DNA from: an uncultured Pelagibacteraceae bacterium
GTDB lineage: Bacteria; Pseudomonadota; Alphaproteobacteria; Pelagibacterales; Pelagibacteraceae
Assembly (NCBI GenBank): GCA_902604355.1
Contig: CACKYN010000001.1
Span: 1-64,000 of the forward strand
Reading direction: 5' to 3'
DNA: 64,000 bases
A model generated the notes under the pieces. It searched no databases. It was not told the origin of the DNA and saw only the letters and a list, made by a program, of their open reading frames with translations. The first letter of the stretch is position 1; each line of letters starts with the position of its first letter. Made by a program: the position numbers and the translations under genes. Shown piece by piece: positions 37,242 through 46,102 of this stretch.

Positions 37242-38470
37242 TAATTCTTACCTAATCTCTCTTTTAAAATGTCCCTATCTTTTTTCGCGTCTCCACAAGA
37301 ATTTACAATTATAATTGTATCTTTGCTAAGTCTTGGAGCAATTTTAATTGCTTCAGCGAATGCATGGCTAGGCTCTAAACTTGGATTTAAGTTTTCAAAC
37401 TTGGTTACCATAACGTGTGCATTCAAAGCTTCTTCATCAGTTGCAAAAGTATATCTTGCTCTTCTAGTATCTTTTAAAAAACAATGAATAGGACTAACTC
37501 CAGGATAATCTAGTCCTGCACTTATAGATTCTGTTTCATTTATTTGACCTTCATTATCTTGGCAAACATAAGATGCAGCACCATGTAAAACTCCAATTTT
37601 AGCATTTCTGCTTAACGGGGCCGCATGAAGCTTTGATTTTTTAGGCCCACCCGCCTCAACTCCAATCAGCTCAATTTGTTTTTTGTTAAAATCTATAAAT
37701 TCACTCCAGAAGCCATAAGCTGAACTTCCACCACCCACACAATTAATTAATTTTATTTTTTTTGGGATCTTTTTAAATTCAGATTTTAATTGTACCTTTA
37801 ATTCTCTAGAGATTTGGGCAGTACTCCAACCACATATTTTAACAAATATATTTGGACCTACGGTACTTCCAACACACATATGAGTATTATCACAATTTGA
37901 TACCCAATATCTCATGCATTCACTAACTGCATCTACCAAAGTCTGACTACCAGAATAGACAGGAACAATCTCTGCTCCATTTTTTTTCATTGCATCACAA
38001 TTTGGTTTTTGCCTTTTTATATCCTTAGCACCCATAAAAATTTTACATTTCAAGCCAAACTTTTTCGCTGCCATACTTAGCATTTTCCCAGCATACCCCG
38101 CACCTGTGTCACCAACGATATATTTTTTACCCATAGCTTTGCAAAGGAGAGCATGCACAGTGGCGTTATATATTTTGTGAGCACCACCATTGGCTTCAGA
38201 AACAACTTTTGCCCATATTTGAGCACCACCTAGATGGCTAGTCAAATTTTCCAGTTTTACAAATGAAGTTGGAGATCCAATATAATTTTTAAAATAATAG
38301 TCTCTCTTCTTAATAAATTTTTTATTTTTTCTTAATTTTTTAAATTCTTCTGTCAAATCTTCCACAGGTTTTTTTAGAGTTTCAGGAATAAAGCTTCCTC
38401 CAAATTTTCCTCCCCAAAAACCAAATTGGTCATGTTGGTCAATTAATGGAATACCTTTTTTAAGTTTCAT
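37241..38470 (-). CDS. trpB: Tryptophan synthase beta chain, divergent active-site loop
   Basis: A 409-residue PLP enzyme that condenses indole with serine. The PLP lysine is Lys99 in GAHKIYNA, and the phosphate loop is CVGGGSSAYGF. The residue aligning with the catalytic Glu109 of E. coli is aspartate (Asp121), and the serine-binding loop reads DTGAGYAG (121-128) where nearly all TrpB read ETGAGQHG. Operon position between trpF and trpA leaves little doubt about the role, but the substitutions are unusual. It overlaps trpF by 11 bases and trpA by 1. Confidence 0.9.
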   Translation of the reverse strand: MKLKKGIPLIDQHDQFGFWGGKFGGSFIPETLKKPVEDLTEEFKKLRKNKKFIKKRDYYFKNYIGSPTSFVKLENLTSHLGGAQIWAKVVSEANGGAHKIYNATVHALLCKAMGKKYIVGDTGAGYAGKMLSMAAKKFGLKCKIFMGAKDIKRQKPNCDAMKKNGAEIVPVYSGSQTLVDAVSECMRYWVSNCDNTHMCVGSTVGPNIFVKICGWSTAQISRELKVQLKSEFKKIPKKIKLINCVGGGSSAYGFWSEFIDFNKKQIELIGVEAGGPKKSKLHAAPLSRNAKIGVLHGAASYVCQDNEGQINETESISAGLDYPGVSPIHCFLKDTRRARYTFATDEEALNAHVMVTKFENLNPSLEPSHAFAEAIKIAPRLSKDTIIIVNSCGDAKKDRDILKERLGKN

Positions 38471-39089
38471 TTTTAATTTGTTTTACTTTATTTAAAAAAA
38501 TTTCTATTTTTGATTGATCTTTTAATCCAGAAGTTTCTAAGCCTCCAGACAAATCTATAAAATCTGCTATTTTTCCATAATTTATTAGATCATCGTTGAA
38601 TTTAATATTACCAGCAATCATTAATTTTTTATCAATTTTTAGGTTTTTAATTAGATCATGATTAAATCCTTCACTTTTTTCATAACCCTTACTATCAAAT
38701 AAATAAATATCAGTTACCTCATTAAAATCTTTATATTTTTCTAAGTCTGATTTGTCTTTAATGGTAAATGCAGTGATAATTTTCTTATTGTAGGTATTTT
38801 TAATAGAACTTATTTGTTCTGGAGTGCAATCATATAATTGGTAATAGTCAAAAGGTAGATTTTTAATTTTTTCTAATATCTCTTCATTAGGTTTAACTAA
38901 TACAGCGACATACTGAGAGTTATTTTTATCTATACTTAATAACTTTTCTAATTTGTTAAACTCAACATATCTTGGACTTTTTTGATAGTTGCAAATAAAA
39001 CCAATAAATTTTGGTGGATATGGATGATTAACAATAAAGCTTAATGTATCTAGATCAGAAACTCCACAGATCTTACAGCCTTTAATCAT
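38460..39089 (-). CDS. trpF: Phosphoribosylanthranilate isomerase
   Basis: A 209-residue TIM-barrel enzyme of tryptophan synthesis. The catalytic cysteine is in KICGVSD at the N-terminus, and FIGFICNYQKSPRYVEF matches the family GFxFxxxSPRxV block. The catalytic Asp lies in YLFDSKGYEKSEG, and IDLSGGLETSGLKDQSKI is the phosphate-binding C-terminal region. It overlaps pyrF by 4 bases and trpB by 11. Confidence 0.92.
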   Translation of the reverse strand: MIKGCKICGVSDLDTLSFIVNHPYPPKFIGFICNYQKSPRYVEFNKLEKLLSIDKNNSQYVAVLVKPNEEILEKIKNLPFDYYQLYDCTPEQISSIKNTYNKKIITAFTIKDKSDLEKYKDFNEVTDIYLFDSKGYEKSEGFNHDLIKNLKIDKKLMIAGNIKFNDDLINYGKIADFIDLSGGLETSGLKDQSKIEIFLNKVKQIKNET

Positions 39090-39778
39090 TGACTTAAATG
39101 ATCAATCAATTTCTTCACATTATGTTTAATGTTACCTTCGATAAGTGATCTACCCATTACAACCCCTGAAACTTTATTTTTAAAAGCATCTTTTGGAGTC
39201 ATTACTCTTGCTTGATCGTTTGATTTATCTCCAGGTAATCTAATGCCAGGAGTTATTATCAAAAAATTTTTAAATTTTTTTCTTATCATTTTAGACTCTT
39301 GTGGAGAGCATATAATTCCATCACAACCTGACTTTTTAATAAGCTCAGCTTGTTTTAAAACTAGTTGTTGAACATTTTTTGTATGACCGATCTCTTTCAA
39401 AGATTTGTTATTCAAGCTTGTTAATATAGTAACACCTAAAACTTTTAAGTTTTTGTTAATTTTTTTTGCATGCTTTTTTACAGCTTTTAGCATATCAAGG
39501 CCACCATTTGCATGGACTGTAATATATTTACATTTTTTTAAATCTTTTAAACTATCTATTGCTGAGAGTGCGGTTTGTGGAATATCATTTATTTTTAAAT
39601 CTAACCAAAAATCTCTTTTAAATTTTTCAAGAAACTTTCTTCCATTTTTTGAGTAAAAAAGTTGTAATCCAAATTTTGGTATTATCTTTAATTTATTATT
39701 TTTTGTTTGAATGATAATGTTTTTAGCTTTTCTTATATTTGATGCATCGCACGCAACAAATATGATTTTATTCTTCAT
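39086..39778 (-). CDS. pyrF: Orotidine 5'-phosphate decarboxylase
   Basis: A 230-residue TIM-barrel decarboxylase making UMP. The catalytic D-x-K-x-x-D tetrad region reads DLKINDIPQT, with Asn where most have His (DLKFHDIPNT); the catalytic residues are kept. ITPGIRLPGDKSNDQARVMT contains the phosphate-gripper arginine context. It overlaps ihfB by 11 bases and trpF by 4. Confidence 0.93.
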   Translation of the reverse strand: MKNKIIFVACDASNIRKAKNIIIQTKNNKLKIIPKFGLQLFYSKNGRKFLEKFKRDFWLDLKINDIPQTALSAIDSLKDLKKCKYITVHANGGLDMLKAVKKHAKKINKNLKVLGVTILTSLNNKSLKEIGHTKNVQQLVLKQAELIKKSGCDGIICSPQESKMIRKKFKNFLIITPGIRLPGDKSNDQARVMTPKDAFKNKVSGVVMGRSLIEGNIKHNVKKLIDHLSQ

Positions 39779-40058
39779 TATTTAATTTTTTAAACAAGTC
39801 CTTAGACATTTTAAAGTGAATAGTTTTTTTTTCAGGAGTATTAACCTTTTCCCCTGTTTTAGGATTTCTTGATATCCTGGCTTTTTGAATATTTGTTGAA
39901 AATACCCCAAAACCCCTAAGTTCTACTCGATCTCCTCTTCTCAGAGCCCTCTTTATTTCGTTTAGAATTATGTCGCTAAATTTTTCTAAGTCTTTTTTTA
40001 GAAAATTAGGATAATTGTTTGAAAGTTGTCTTAAAAGCTTTGATTTTACAATAGCCAA
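39768..40058 (-). CDS. ihfB: Integration host factor beta subunit
   Basis: A 96-residue HU/IHF-type DNA-bending protein. RRGDRVELRGFGVFST and RNPKTGEKVNTPEKKTIHFK are the typical arms and the DNA-intercalating Pro region. Position directly downstream of rpsA (17 bases) is the conserved location of ihfB, which supports this over an HU assignment. An ihfA gene is not in this window. Confidence 0.92.
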   Translation of the reverse strand: MAIVKSKLLRQLSNNYPNFLKKDLEKFSDIILNEIKRALRRGDRVELRGFGVFSTNIQKARISRNPKTGEKVNTPEKKTIHFKMSKDLFKKLNNEE

Positions 40059-40075
40059 TTTAAATCTTCTTAATT

Positions 40076-41800
40076 TTAATTATCTTCTTCTTTTTTCTTC
40101 AAGTCTTCTGATAGAGATGAAAATGGTAAGTTTTTACCAGATCCCTCTGATCCATATTTTTCTAAAGCTTCTTTTTTTTCAATTTCCTCAAGTAATTTTA
40201 TGCTAAGTACTACTTTTCTCCTTTTAAAGTCTAGATCAGCAATTGCACAATCAAGTTTTTCCCCACCGGTCCATCTACTAGGCCTTGCATCAGCTGCATT
40301 TATTGCAATTGCAGATTTCTTTATTTGAAAGTCCATCTCACAACCCTCAGGCCTTACCATTAAACCTTTGTTGTCAGTTGATACAACTTTTACTGTGATA
40401 GTTTGATTTTTATTTTTATCTTTGAAGAAATCGAAAGGATCTGCTTGAGTTTGCTTTAAACCAACTCTAATTTTCTGATCAGCAGTTTTAATTTCTAGTA
40501 CCATTACTTTAATTTTGTCTCCCTTTTTATATTTTGCTAATTCCTCTTCTCCGTTGTTAAAATATGTTAAGTCATTACAGTGAAGAAAAGCATCAATGTC
40601 CAAGTTATCTATTTTTACAAACAATGAGTACTCATTTTTGTTCACAATTTCACCTTCAACAATGGTGTTAACAGGAAACTTTTTCTCAAATGTTTCAAAA
40701 GGGTTTTCTTGAGTCAATCTATGTGAAATAGCAACTCTTCTTTTATCCTTATCTATTTCAGTTATAACACAATCTATTTCATCACCAATTTTAAAAATTT
40801 TTTTTGCAGATAAATTTTTCTTTGTCCAGCTTAGCTCACTAGAATGTAGAAGAGTAGTCAGGCCAGGCTCTAATTCACAGAAAGCTCCAAATTCCATCAG
40901 TTTTACAACTTTAACCTTATATATCTTATTTAGCTCATAATTTTCTATATGTTCAAAAGGGTCTGGTGACAATTGTTTCACTGAACACCCAACTTGTAAT
41001 TTTTCTTTATCAACACTTATAACTTTTAAATCATGTTTTTCACCAATATTAAATACCTCATCAGGATGATTAACTCTTGAGTAAGAAATTTCTTGAAGAT
41101 GAACTAGCACATCTAATTCTCCGTTCACATTGAAAAAGCACCCAAAAGAGCTATAACCTTTTACTTCAGCTCCTTTGATAATGTCACCAACTTTAAATTT
41201 ATCAATTATTTTAGCTTTATCCTCTTTTTTAAATGATGAAATAATTTCTCTTCTTGAGACGCATGCGTTACCACGGATCTTGTCTAGTTTTATAAGTGCA
41301 AATTTTTGTGGCTCATTCATCAGGTGACTAATATCTTTTAGAGGTTTATCTGATATTTGGCTGCCAGGCAGGAACATCAGAGAACCTGTATCAATATGCT
41401 CAACGATACAACCTCCTTTACATTTAGAAGTAATTTTACCCATAATAGGTTCATTTTTTTCATAAGCCTCGACTAATTTATCCCAACCTTTTATCTTTTG
41501 CGCTTTAGATGCAGAAACTAAAACTTCACCATGTTTATCCTCAATTTTTTCCAATAAGACAGATATGGTCTCGCCAATTTTAATTTTCTCAGAAAGGCCC
41601 ATATTTTTTAACTCATTGATATCTAAAACAGGCTCAGATTTTAGTCCTTCTACAAAAAGAAAAACAAATTTTTCTGTAATTTTGTTTATTTTACCCTCTA
41701 TTATTTTTCCTTCTTCTATCTGAATTTTTGAGAGCTGACTGTTAAGTAATTTTTCAAATTCTTGAGAGGCCGGATTTGATAAATCTTTATAAATTTCCAT
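40076..41800 (-). CDS. rpsA: 30S ribosomal protein S1
   Basis: A 574-residue protein with six S1 RNA-binding domains; domains three to six show the typical GxIVxGxVxxxxxFGxFVxL pattern (for example KVGDIIKGAEVKGYSSFGCF). S1 captures weakly structured mRNA leaders, which matters in a genome with few Shine-Dalgarno sequences. I start it at ATG 41800 (MEIYKDLSNP); an in-frame ATG 16 codons earlier lies inside cmk and is not supported. The ATG overlaps the cmk stop by 1 base. Confidence 0.93.
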   Translation of the reverse strand: MEIYKDLSNPASQEFEKLLNSQLSKIQIEEGKIIEGKINKITEKFVFLFVEGLKSEPVLDINELKNMGLSEKIKIGETISVLLEKIEDKHGEVLVSASKAQKIKGWDKLVEAYEKNEPIMGKITSKCKGGCIVEHIDTGSLMFLPGSQISDKPLKDISHLMNEPQKFALIKLDKIRGNACVSRREIISSFKKEDKAKIIDKFKVGDIIKGAEVKGYSSFGCFFNVNGELDVLVHLQEISYSRVNHPDEVFNIGEKHDLKVISVDKEKLQVGCSVKQLSPDPFEHIENYELNKIYKVKVVKLMEFGAFCELEPGLTTLLHSSELSWTKKNLSAKKIFKIGDEIDCVITEIDKDKRRVAISHRLTQENPFETFEKKFPVNTIVEGEIVNKNEYSLFVKIDNLDIDAFLHCNDLTYFNNGEEELAKYKKGDKIKVMVLEIKTADQKIRVGLKQTQADPFDFFKDKNKNQTITVKVVSTDNKGLMVRPEGCEMDFQIKKSAIAINAADARPSRWTGGEKLDCAIADLDFKRRKVVLSIKLLEEIEKKEALEKYGSEGSGKNLPFSSLSEDLKKKEEDN

Positions 41801-42456
41801 TAAGTAACTATTTTTCTGTCTATTATTTTTTTTATTTTTAAAAAACAACGTCTTATACTTAGGTTACTAGTGTTTAGCAAGATGCTATCCTTTGTTTTTT
41901 TAAGGGGAGAAATCTTTCTATTTACATCATTTTTGTCTCGTTTTTTCAGGCTTTTTAACACCTCATGGTAAGAAATCTTCTTATTTTTTGTTTTTAGCTC
42001 CTCATATCTTCTCAATGCTCTAGTCTTTAAATTTGCAGTTATGAAAAGTTTTACATCTGCATCAGGCACAATAACTGAACAGATGTCCCTACCATCTAAA
42101 CATGATCCTGCATATCTTTTTGGAGGATTGTAAGCACATTTTATTTGGAAAGCATAAACTAAATTTCTTATTTTTTTATGTTTGGCAATATATGATGCAA
42201 CTGTTGCAACCTCGTCAGAGTCTAGTTTTTTATTGTCTAAAGATGAGATTTTTAAAGTATTAATTTTCTTTTTCAAATAATTGTAATTAAATTTTTCTGG
42301 CTTGTTAATCTTAATATATGCAAAAAATCTATAGATTCGACCAGTATCAAGTTGGAGCAGATTATAATGCTTAGAAATTAATTTAGCTTGTGTTCCAGCA
42401 CCTGCAGCAGCAGGAGAGTCTATTGCTATTTTAATTATATTTTTTCTTTTTAACAT
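41800..42456 (-). CDS. cmk: Cytidylate kinase with altered P-loop
   Basis: A 218-residue NMP kinase for CMP/dCMP. LDTGRIYRFFAYIKI, LDGRDICSVIVPDADVKLFI and TRALRRYEEL match the Cmk motifs. The P-loop is DSPAAAGAGTQAK (13-25): the Walker A lysine (position 20 by alignment to GPAASGKGT) is alanine. The next lysine is Lys25, five residues on. Cmk is normally essential for dCTP supply when turnover of CMP is needed, so the change is notable. Conserved position between aroA (26-base overlap) and rpsA. Confidence 0.85.
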   Translation of the reverse strand: MLKRKNIIKIAIDSPAAAGAGTQAKLISKHYNLLQLDTGRIYRFFAYIKINKPEKFNYNYLKKKINTLKISSLDNKKLDSDEVATVASYIAKHKKIRNLVYAFQIKCAYNPPKRYAGSCLDGRDICSVIVPDADVKLFITANLKTRALRRYEELKTKNKKISYHEVLKSLKKRDKNDVNRKISPLKKTKDSILLNTSNLSIRRCFLKIKKIIDRKIVT

Positions 42457-43774
42457 TTTTTCTTAAATCATTAATTATTTTCAAAAAATTTGGAAAAGAA
42501 GTTTTGATTGAATCTTTGTCATGTATTCTCCACTTTCCACCAAATGAAAGTGCAGCTATTACACTTGTCATAAAAACTCTATGATCTTTAAGGTAATTTC
42601 TAATTGATATTTTTTTTTTTATAATCAATCTAGGATTACCATAAATTTTAATGGAGTGATTAGTGATGACAGCCTTAACTCCTATTTTAGTCAAGATTGT
42701 TTTAGCCCATTTTAGTCTAGGACTTTCTTTTTGATTTAATTCAGCTAAATTTTTAAAATATGAAATGCCATTTGCTTTAGCAGCTACTAAAAATATTATA
42801 AGAAATTCATCTATAGCAGCACTATTTAATTTTGATGGGCAATTAATTGGCTTAATTGATTTAGGACTTTTGATTATTATATCAGCAATTTTTTCTCCCT
42901 TATAAATTTTACGATTTTTAAAAATAATAGATATACCCATTTTTTTTAAAATAGTAATTATTCCTGTTCTAGATGGATTAATGTTCACATTTTTAATAAT
43001 TAATTCTGAATTACTAGATAGAGCTGTCAAAACAATAAAAAAAGCACTTGAACTAATATCTGAAGGAATATTATAATTTAATGGTTGAAGAGTTTTTACT
43101 TTATTAATTTTAATTTCATCATAATTTTTTTTTGTTTTTATAGAAATTGGTACATTTAAGTATTTACATAAAATTTCTGTATGATTTCTTGATTTCTTGG
43201 CTTTAATTATTGTGGTACCATTGGCTCTCATTCCTGCAAGTAGTACAGAACTTTTGCACTGAGCAGATCCTTTATTTTCGATGTATTTGATTGACTTCAA
43301 CTTTTTGGAACCAAAAATCGTTAAAGGCAAATTTTTGCCATTGTTTAATTTAAATTTTACACCAAATTTGCTTAGTGGCTTAGTTACTCTTGTAAAATCT
43401 CTCTTTGATAAACTTTTATCACCAATTATTTTTATTGGAAATCTGGTATTGATTAGTAGACCAAGAATAAGTCTACCTAAAGTTCCAGAGTTTTCTGCAT
43501 TGATTTTGAGATTTTTTTTATAATTATATCCATTAAAGCCTTTACCAAAAATTTTAGTTCCGTTTTTTGAAATTTTAGATTTTATACCCAATATTTTAAT
43601 TGCTCTTATGGCTGCTAACACATCTTCTGATAACAACAAATTTTTTGCATTAGATACTCCATTTGCTAACGAGGAGAAAAGTACCCATCTTATGCTTAGA
43701 CTTTTGTCACCACTTACTGAAATAACTTTTTTAAATTTGCCTATTTTATCATTAATGATTAATGAATTTGGCAT
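42431..43774 (-). CDS. aroA: 3-phosphoshikimate 1-carboxyvinyltransferase (EPSP synthase)
   Basis: A 447-residue two-domain transferase that adds enolpyruvate to shikimate-3-phosphate. DKSLSIRWVLFSSLANG corresponds to the N-terminal GDKSISHR region, ENSGTLGRLILGLL to the PEP-binding ENAGTxxR motif, and GDKSLSKRDFTRV and the C-terminal block DHRVFMTSVIAALSFGG also match. It overlaps cmk by 26 bases. Shikimate-pathway genes aroK and aroB lie at 7.7-9.3 kb. Confidence 0.94.
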   Translation of the reverse strand: MPNSLIINDKIGKFKKVISVSGDKSLSIRWVLFSSLANGVSNAKNLLLSEDVLAAIRAIKILGIKSKISKNGTKIFGKGFNGYNYKKNLKINAENSGTLGRLILGLLINTRFPIKIIGDKSLSKRDFTRVTKPLSKFGVKFKLNNGKNLPLTIFGSKKLKSIKYIENKGSAQCKSSVLLAGMRANGTTIIKAKKSRNHTEILCKYLNVPISIKTKKNYDEIKINKVKTLQPLNYNIPSDISSSAFFIVLTALSSNSELIIKNVNINPSRTGIITILKKMGISIIFKNRKIYKGEKIADIIIKSPKSIKPINCPSKLNSAAIDEFLIIFLVAAKANGISYFKNLAELNQKESPRLKWAKTILTKIGVKAVITNHSIKIYGNPRLIIKKKISIRNYLKDHRVFMTSVIAALSFGGKWRIHDKDSIKTSFPNFLKIINDLRKNVKKKKYN

Positions 43775-43780
43775 TACAAA

Positions 43781-44557
43781 TTAATTAAATTTAAAATTAT
43801 CACCAAAGTATGCATTTTTAGCATTGATATTTTTTACCAAATTTGATGGTGTGTCTTGAGCTATAATTTTGCCATTACTTAATATCATTGCCATATCAAC
43901 ACATGCTAAAAGATCTCTTGCTTGATGGTCGCATATGCAAATCGTGATTCTGTTTTCATTTTGAAGGTTTACAATTATTTCTTGTAGCATTTTTATTGTT
44001 AAAACATCTAATGCAGCAAAGCATTCGTCTAGAAGAAGTACTCTTGGTTCACTTAATAATGATAAAGCAATTACTAACTTTTTTTTTTGTCCACCTGATA
44101 AAAATTTGCCTTTAATATCTTTTAGATTGTCAAGTTCGAATTTAGAAATTAAATAATTTACTCTTTCTGTTCTATAGTTTTTGTTCTCTATTACAATTTC
44201 ACTAATTGCTTTTAAATTATCATAAAGTGTCAAATCATTGAAAAAACCTCCATATTGAGGTACATAGCCAACTTTAAATTTTTTTGTTCGCATGTAAACA
44301 GGGTAATTAGTTACTTCTTCACCAGCTATTTTAATTTTTCCATTTCCTGGACTAATTAAGCCAGTTATAAGATTGAAGATAGTTGACTTTCCAACACCAT
44401 TAGGTCCTAACATACCAAATATTTGTCCCTCATTTATTTTGAAATTTATGTTTTCTAATATTTGTCTGTTTCCATAGGATAATGATACATTTTTAAACTC
44501 AATAATTGAGTTAATATTTTTGAATGACTTAATTCGAAATTTTTTTATTATAGCCAT
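43781..44557 (-). CDS. lptB: Lipopolysaccharide export ATP-binding protein
   Basis: A 258-residue ABC ATPase: Walker A GPNGVGKST (51-59), signature LSGGQKKKL, Walker B VLLLDECFAALD and the switch His in ICDHQARDLLAC, a pattern close to LptB (DHNVRETL). LptB powers LptFG to extract LPS from the inner membrane. It lies 1 base downstream of lptC, supporting the assignment. The usual lptA between them is missing. Confidence 0.9.
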   Translation of the reverse strand: MAIIKKFRIKSFKNINSIIEFKNVSLSYGNRQILENINFKINEGQIFGMLGPNGVGKSTIFNLITGLISPGNGKIKIAGEEVTNYPVYMRTKKFKVGYVPQYGGFFNDLTLYDNLKAISEIVIENKNYRTERVNYLISKFELDNLKDIKGKFLSGGQKKKLVIALSLLSEPRVLLLDECFAALDVLTIKMLQEIIVNLQNENRITICICDHQARDLLACVDMAMILSNGKIIAQDTPSNLVKNINAKNAYFGDNFKFN

Positions 44558-44558
44558 A

Positions 44559-45134
44559 TTAATTTACACTTTTAATATTTACTTTTTTCTGATTTTCATA
44601 CATAAATATTTTAGTATCTTTAGTTTTAATATTCATTTCTACAGCATCAGCTTTAAGAATATTTTCTAGATTTGTATAAACTACTTTTCTAGAAATTAAT
44701 AATGAATTTCTTTCTAATGAAAATTCCAAATATTCTCCAGTAATTTTATTATTTAGATAATTAATTATTACATTTTTAGAAAATATTGTATCAAAATTTC
44801 CAGAGTTATATTTGCCATACTCTGAAGTTATTAATATATCATCGGAGTTTATTAATTTAATAATAGCTTTAAGATCAGTAAGATATATTATGTTAGTATT
44901 TGAATAATCTATCTCACCTTCTGTTGCTGTAATAATATACTCATTTCCATCAGCGTCTAGGGTTGTGTATTTAACATCTTTTATTTTATTCGAACTGAGT
45001 ACCTCATTATTTAATTCTTGAGTTTCTATTTGACTTTTATGTTTTTTCTCAAAAAATTTTGGATAAAGAATAGTAAATATTATGACTAAGAACAAAATAA
45101 CAAAGATAATTTTACCAGCTTTATTTCTTATCAT
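44559..45134 (-). CDS. lptC: LPS export periplasmic protein LptC
   Basis: A 191-residue bitopic protein with one N-terminal membrane helix (about 8-25) and a periplasmic beta-jellyroll. Repeated strand patterns (EYIITATEGEIDYSNTN, ITSEYGKYN) resemble the LptC/OstA fold. It overlaps kdsD by 1 base and precedes lptB by 1, the alphaproteobacterial kdsD-lptC-lptA-lptB order, minus lptA. Sequence conservation of LptC is low, so the context carries weight. Confidence 0.82.
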   Translation of the reverse strand: MIRNKAGKIIFVILFLVIIFTILYPKFFEKKHKSQIETQELNNEVLSSNKIKDVKYTTLDADGNEYIITATEGEIDYSNTNIIYLTDLKAIIKLINSDDILITSEYGKYNSGNFDTIFSKNVIINYLNNKITGEYLEFSLERNSLLISRKVVYTNLENILKADAVEMNIKTKDTKIFMYENQKKVNIKSVN

Positions 45135-46102
45135 TAAGAAATATTTGATTGTAAAATTGTATGTACATGAATAACACCGATTGTTATTAATGGTTTCTGT
45201 TTATTATTTACGATTAGTGAGGTTATCTTTTTACTATTCATTGTAGAAAGTGCTTTGGCGGCAAGTTCGTTTTTATCAATAGATATTGGGTTTTTGGTCA
45301 TAATTTCTTTTACAGATAGATTATGAAAATTTAAACTTTTTTGACTAAATCTTCTAATCTGGCCATCAGTTATTATACCACTAGTTTTTTTATTTTTGTT
45401 TCTGACTATTAAAATTCCTAATCTTTTTTTAGTTAATATTTTCAAAGCACTGCTCATTTTTAAATTTTCGTTCACGAATGGTATTTTTTTTCCCTTGATC
45501 ATAATGTCTTCAACAGTTCTTAGTTGAGCTGCCAAACTTCCGGCTGGGTGCAATTTTTTAAAGTCTATCTTACTGAACTTCTTATACTTCATTGTAGCAA
45601 TAGCTAAAGCGTCTCCTAAGGCAAGTTGTGTAGTCGTACTAGCAGTCGGAATAATGCCACCTGCTTCTGTTACTTTTGGAATTACAAGTTTGATATCAGA
45701 TGCTTTATAAAGTATTGAGTCTTTTTTGGAAACTATTCCGATTAACAAAATTTTGTTTCTGTTTGCATACTGAATTATATTTCTTAATTCACTTGTTTCT
45801 CCTGAATAACTTAAAAGTATTAATATATCTTTTTTAGATATCATTCCAAGATCACCATGGGAAGCTTCACTTGCAGAAATACTAAATGATGGTGTACCAA
45901 CAGACGCTAATGTTGCTGCTATCTTTGAAGCTATCAATCCACTTTTGCCAACCCCACATAGAATTACTTTTGACTGACATTTTATAATTTCAGAGACTGC
46001 TTGATTGAAAGAATTGTTTAAGGTATTTTTTAAATTTTGAAGGGCCTTAACTTCTAAGTTTATTACTTCTTTAGCAGTTAATATGAATTTTTTTTTTGAC
46101 AT
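45134..46102 (-). CDS. kdsD: Arabinose-5-phosphate isomerase
   Basis: A 322-residue enzyme that turns ribulose-5-phosphate into arabinose-5-phosphate for KDO synthesis. An SIS domain (GVGKSGLIASKIAATLASVG, SASEASHGDLGM, LLSYSGETSEL) is followed by two CBS motifs in the C-terminal 120 residues. It overlaps rnd and lptC by 1 base each. With kdsB at 51 kb this supplies the KDO core of LPS. Confidence 0.94.
   Translation of the reverse strand: MSKKKFILTAKEVINLEVKALQNLKNTLNNSFNQAVSEIIKCQSKVILCGVGKSGLIASKIAATLASVGTPSFSISASEASHGDLGMISKKDILILLSYSGETSELRNIIQYANRNKILLIGIVSKKDSILYKASDIKLVIPKVTEAGGIIPTASTTTQLALGDALAIATMKYKKFSKIDFKKLHPAGSLAAQLRTVEDIMIKGKKIPFVNENLKMSSALKILTKKRLGILIVRNKNKKTSGIITDGQIRRFSQKSLNFHNLSVKEIMTKNPISIDKNELAAKALSTMNSKKITSLIVNNKQKPLITIGVIHVHTILQSNIS

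Noticed and set aside
41801-41848. N-terminal extension of RpsA by 16 residues
   Set aside because: It is Lys/Asn-rich, lies fully within cmk and has no counterpart in S1 proteins; ATG 41800 overlaps the cmk stop in the common TAATG manner.
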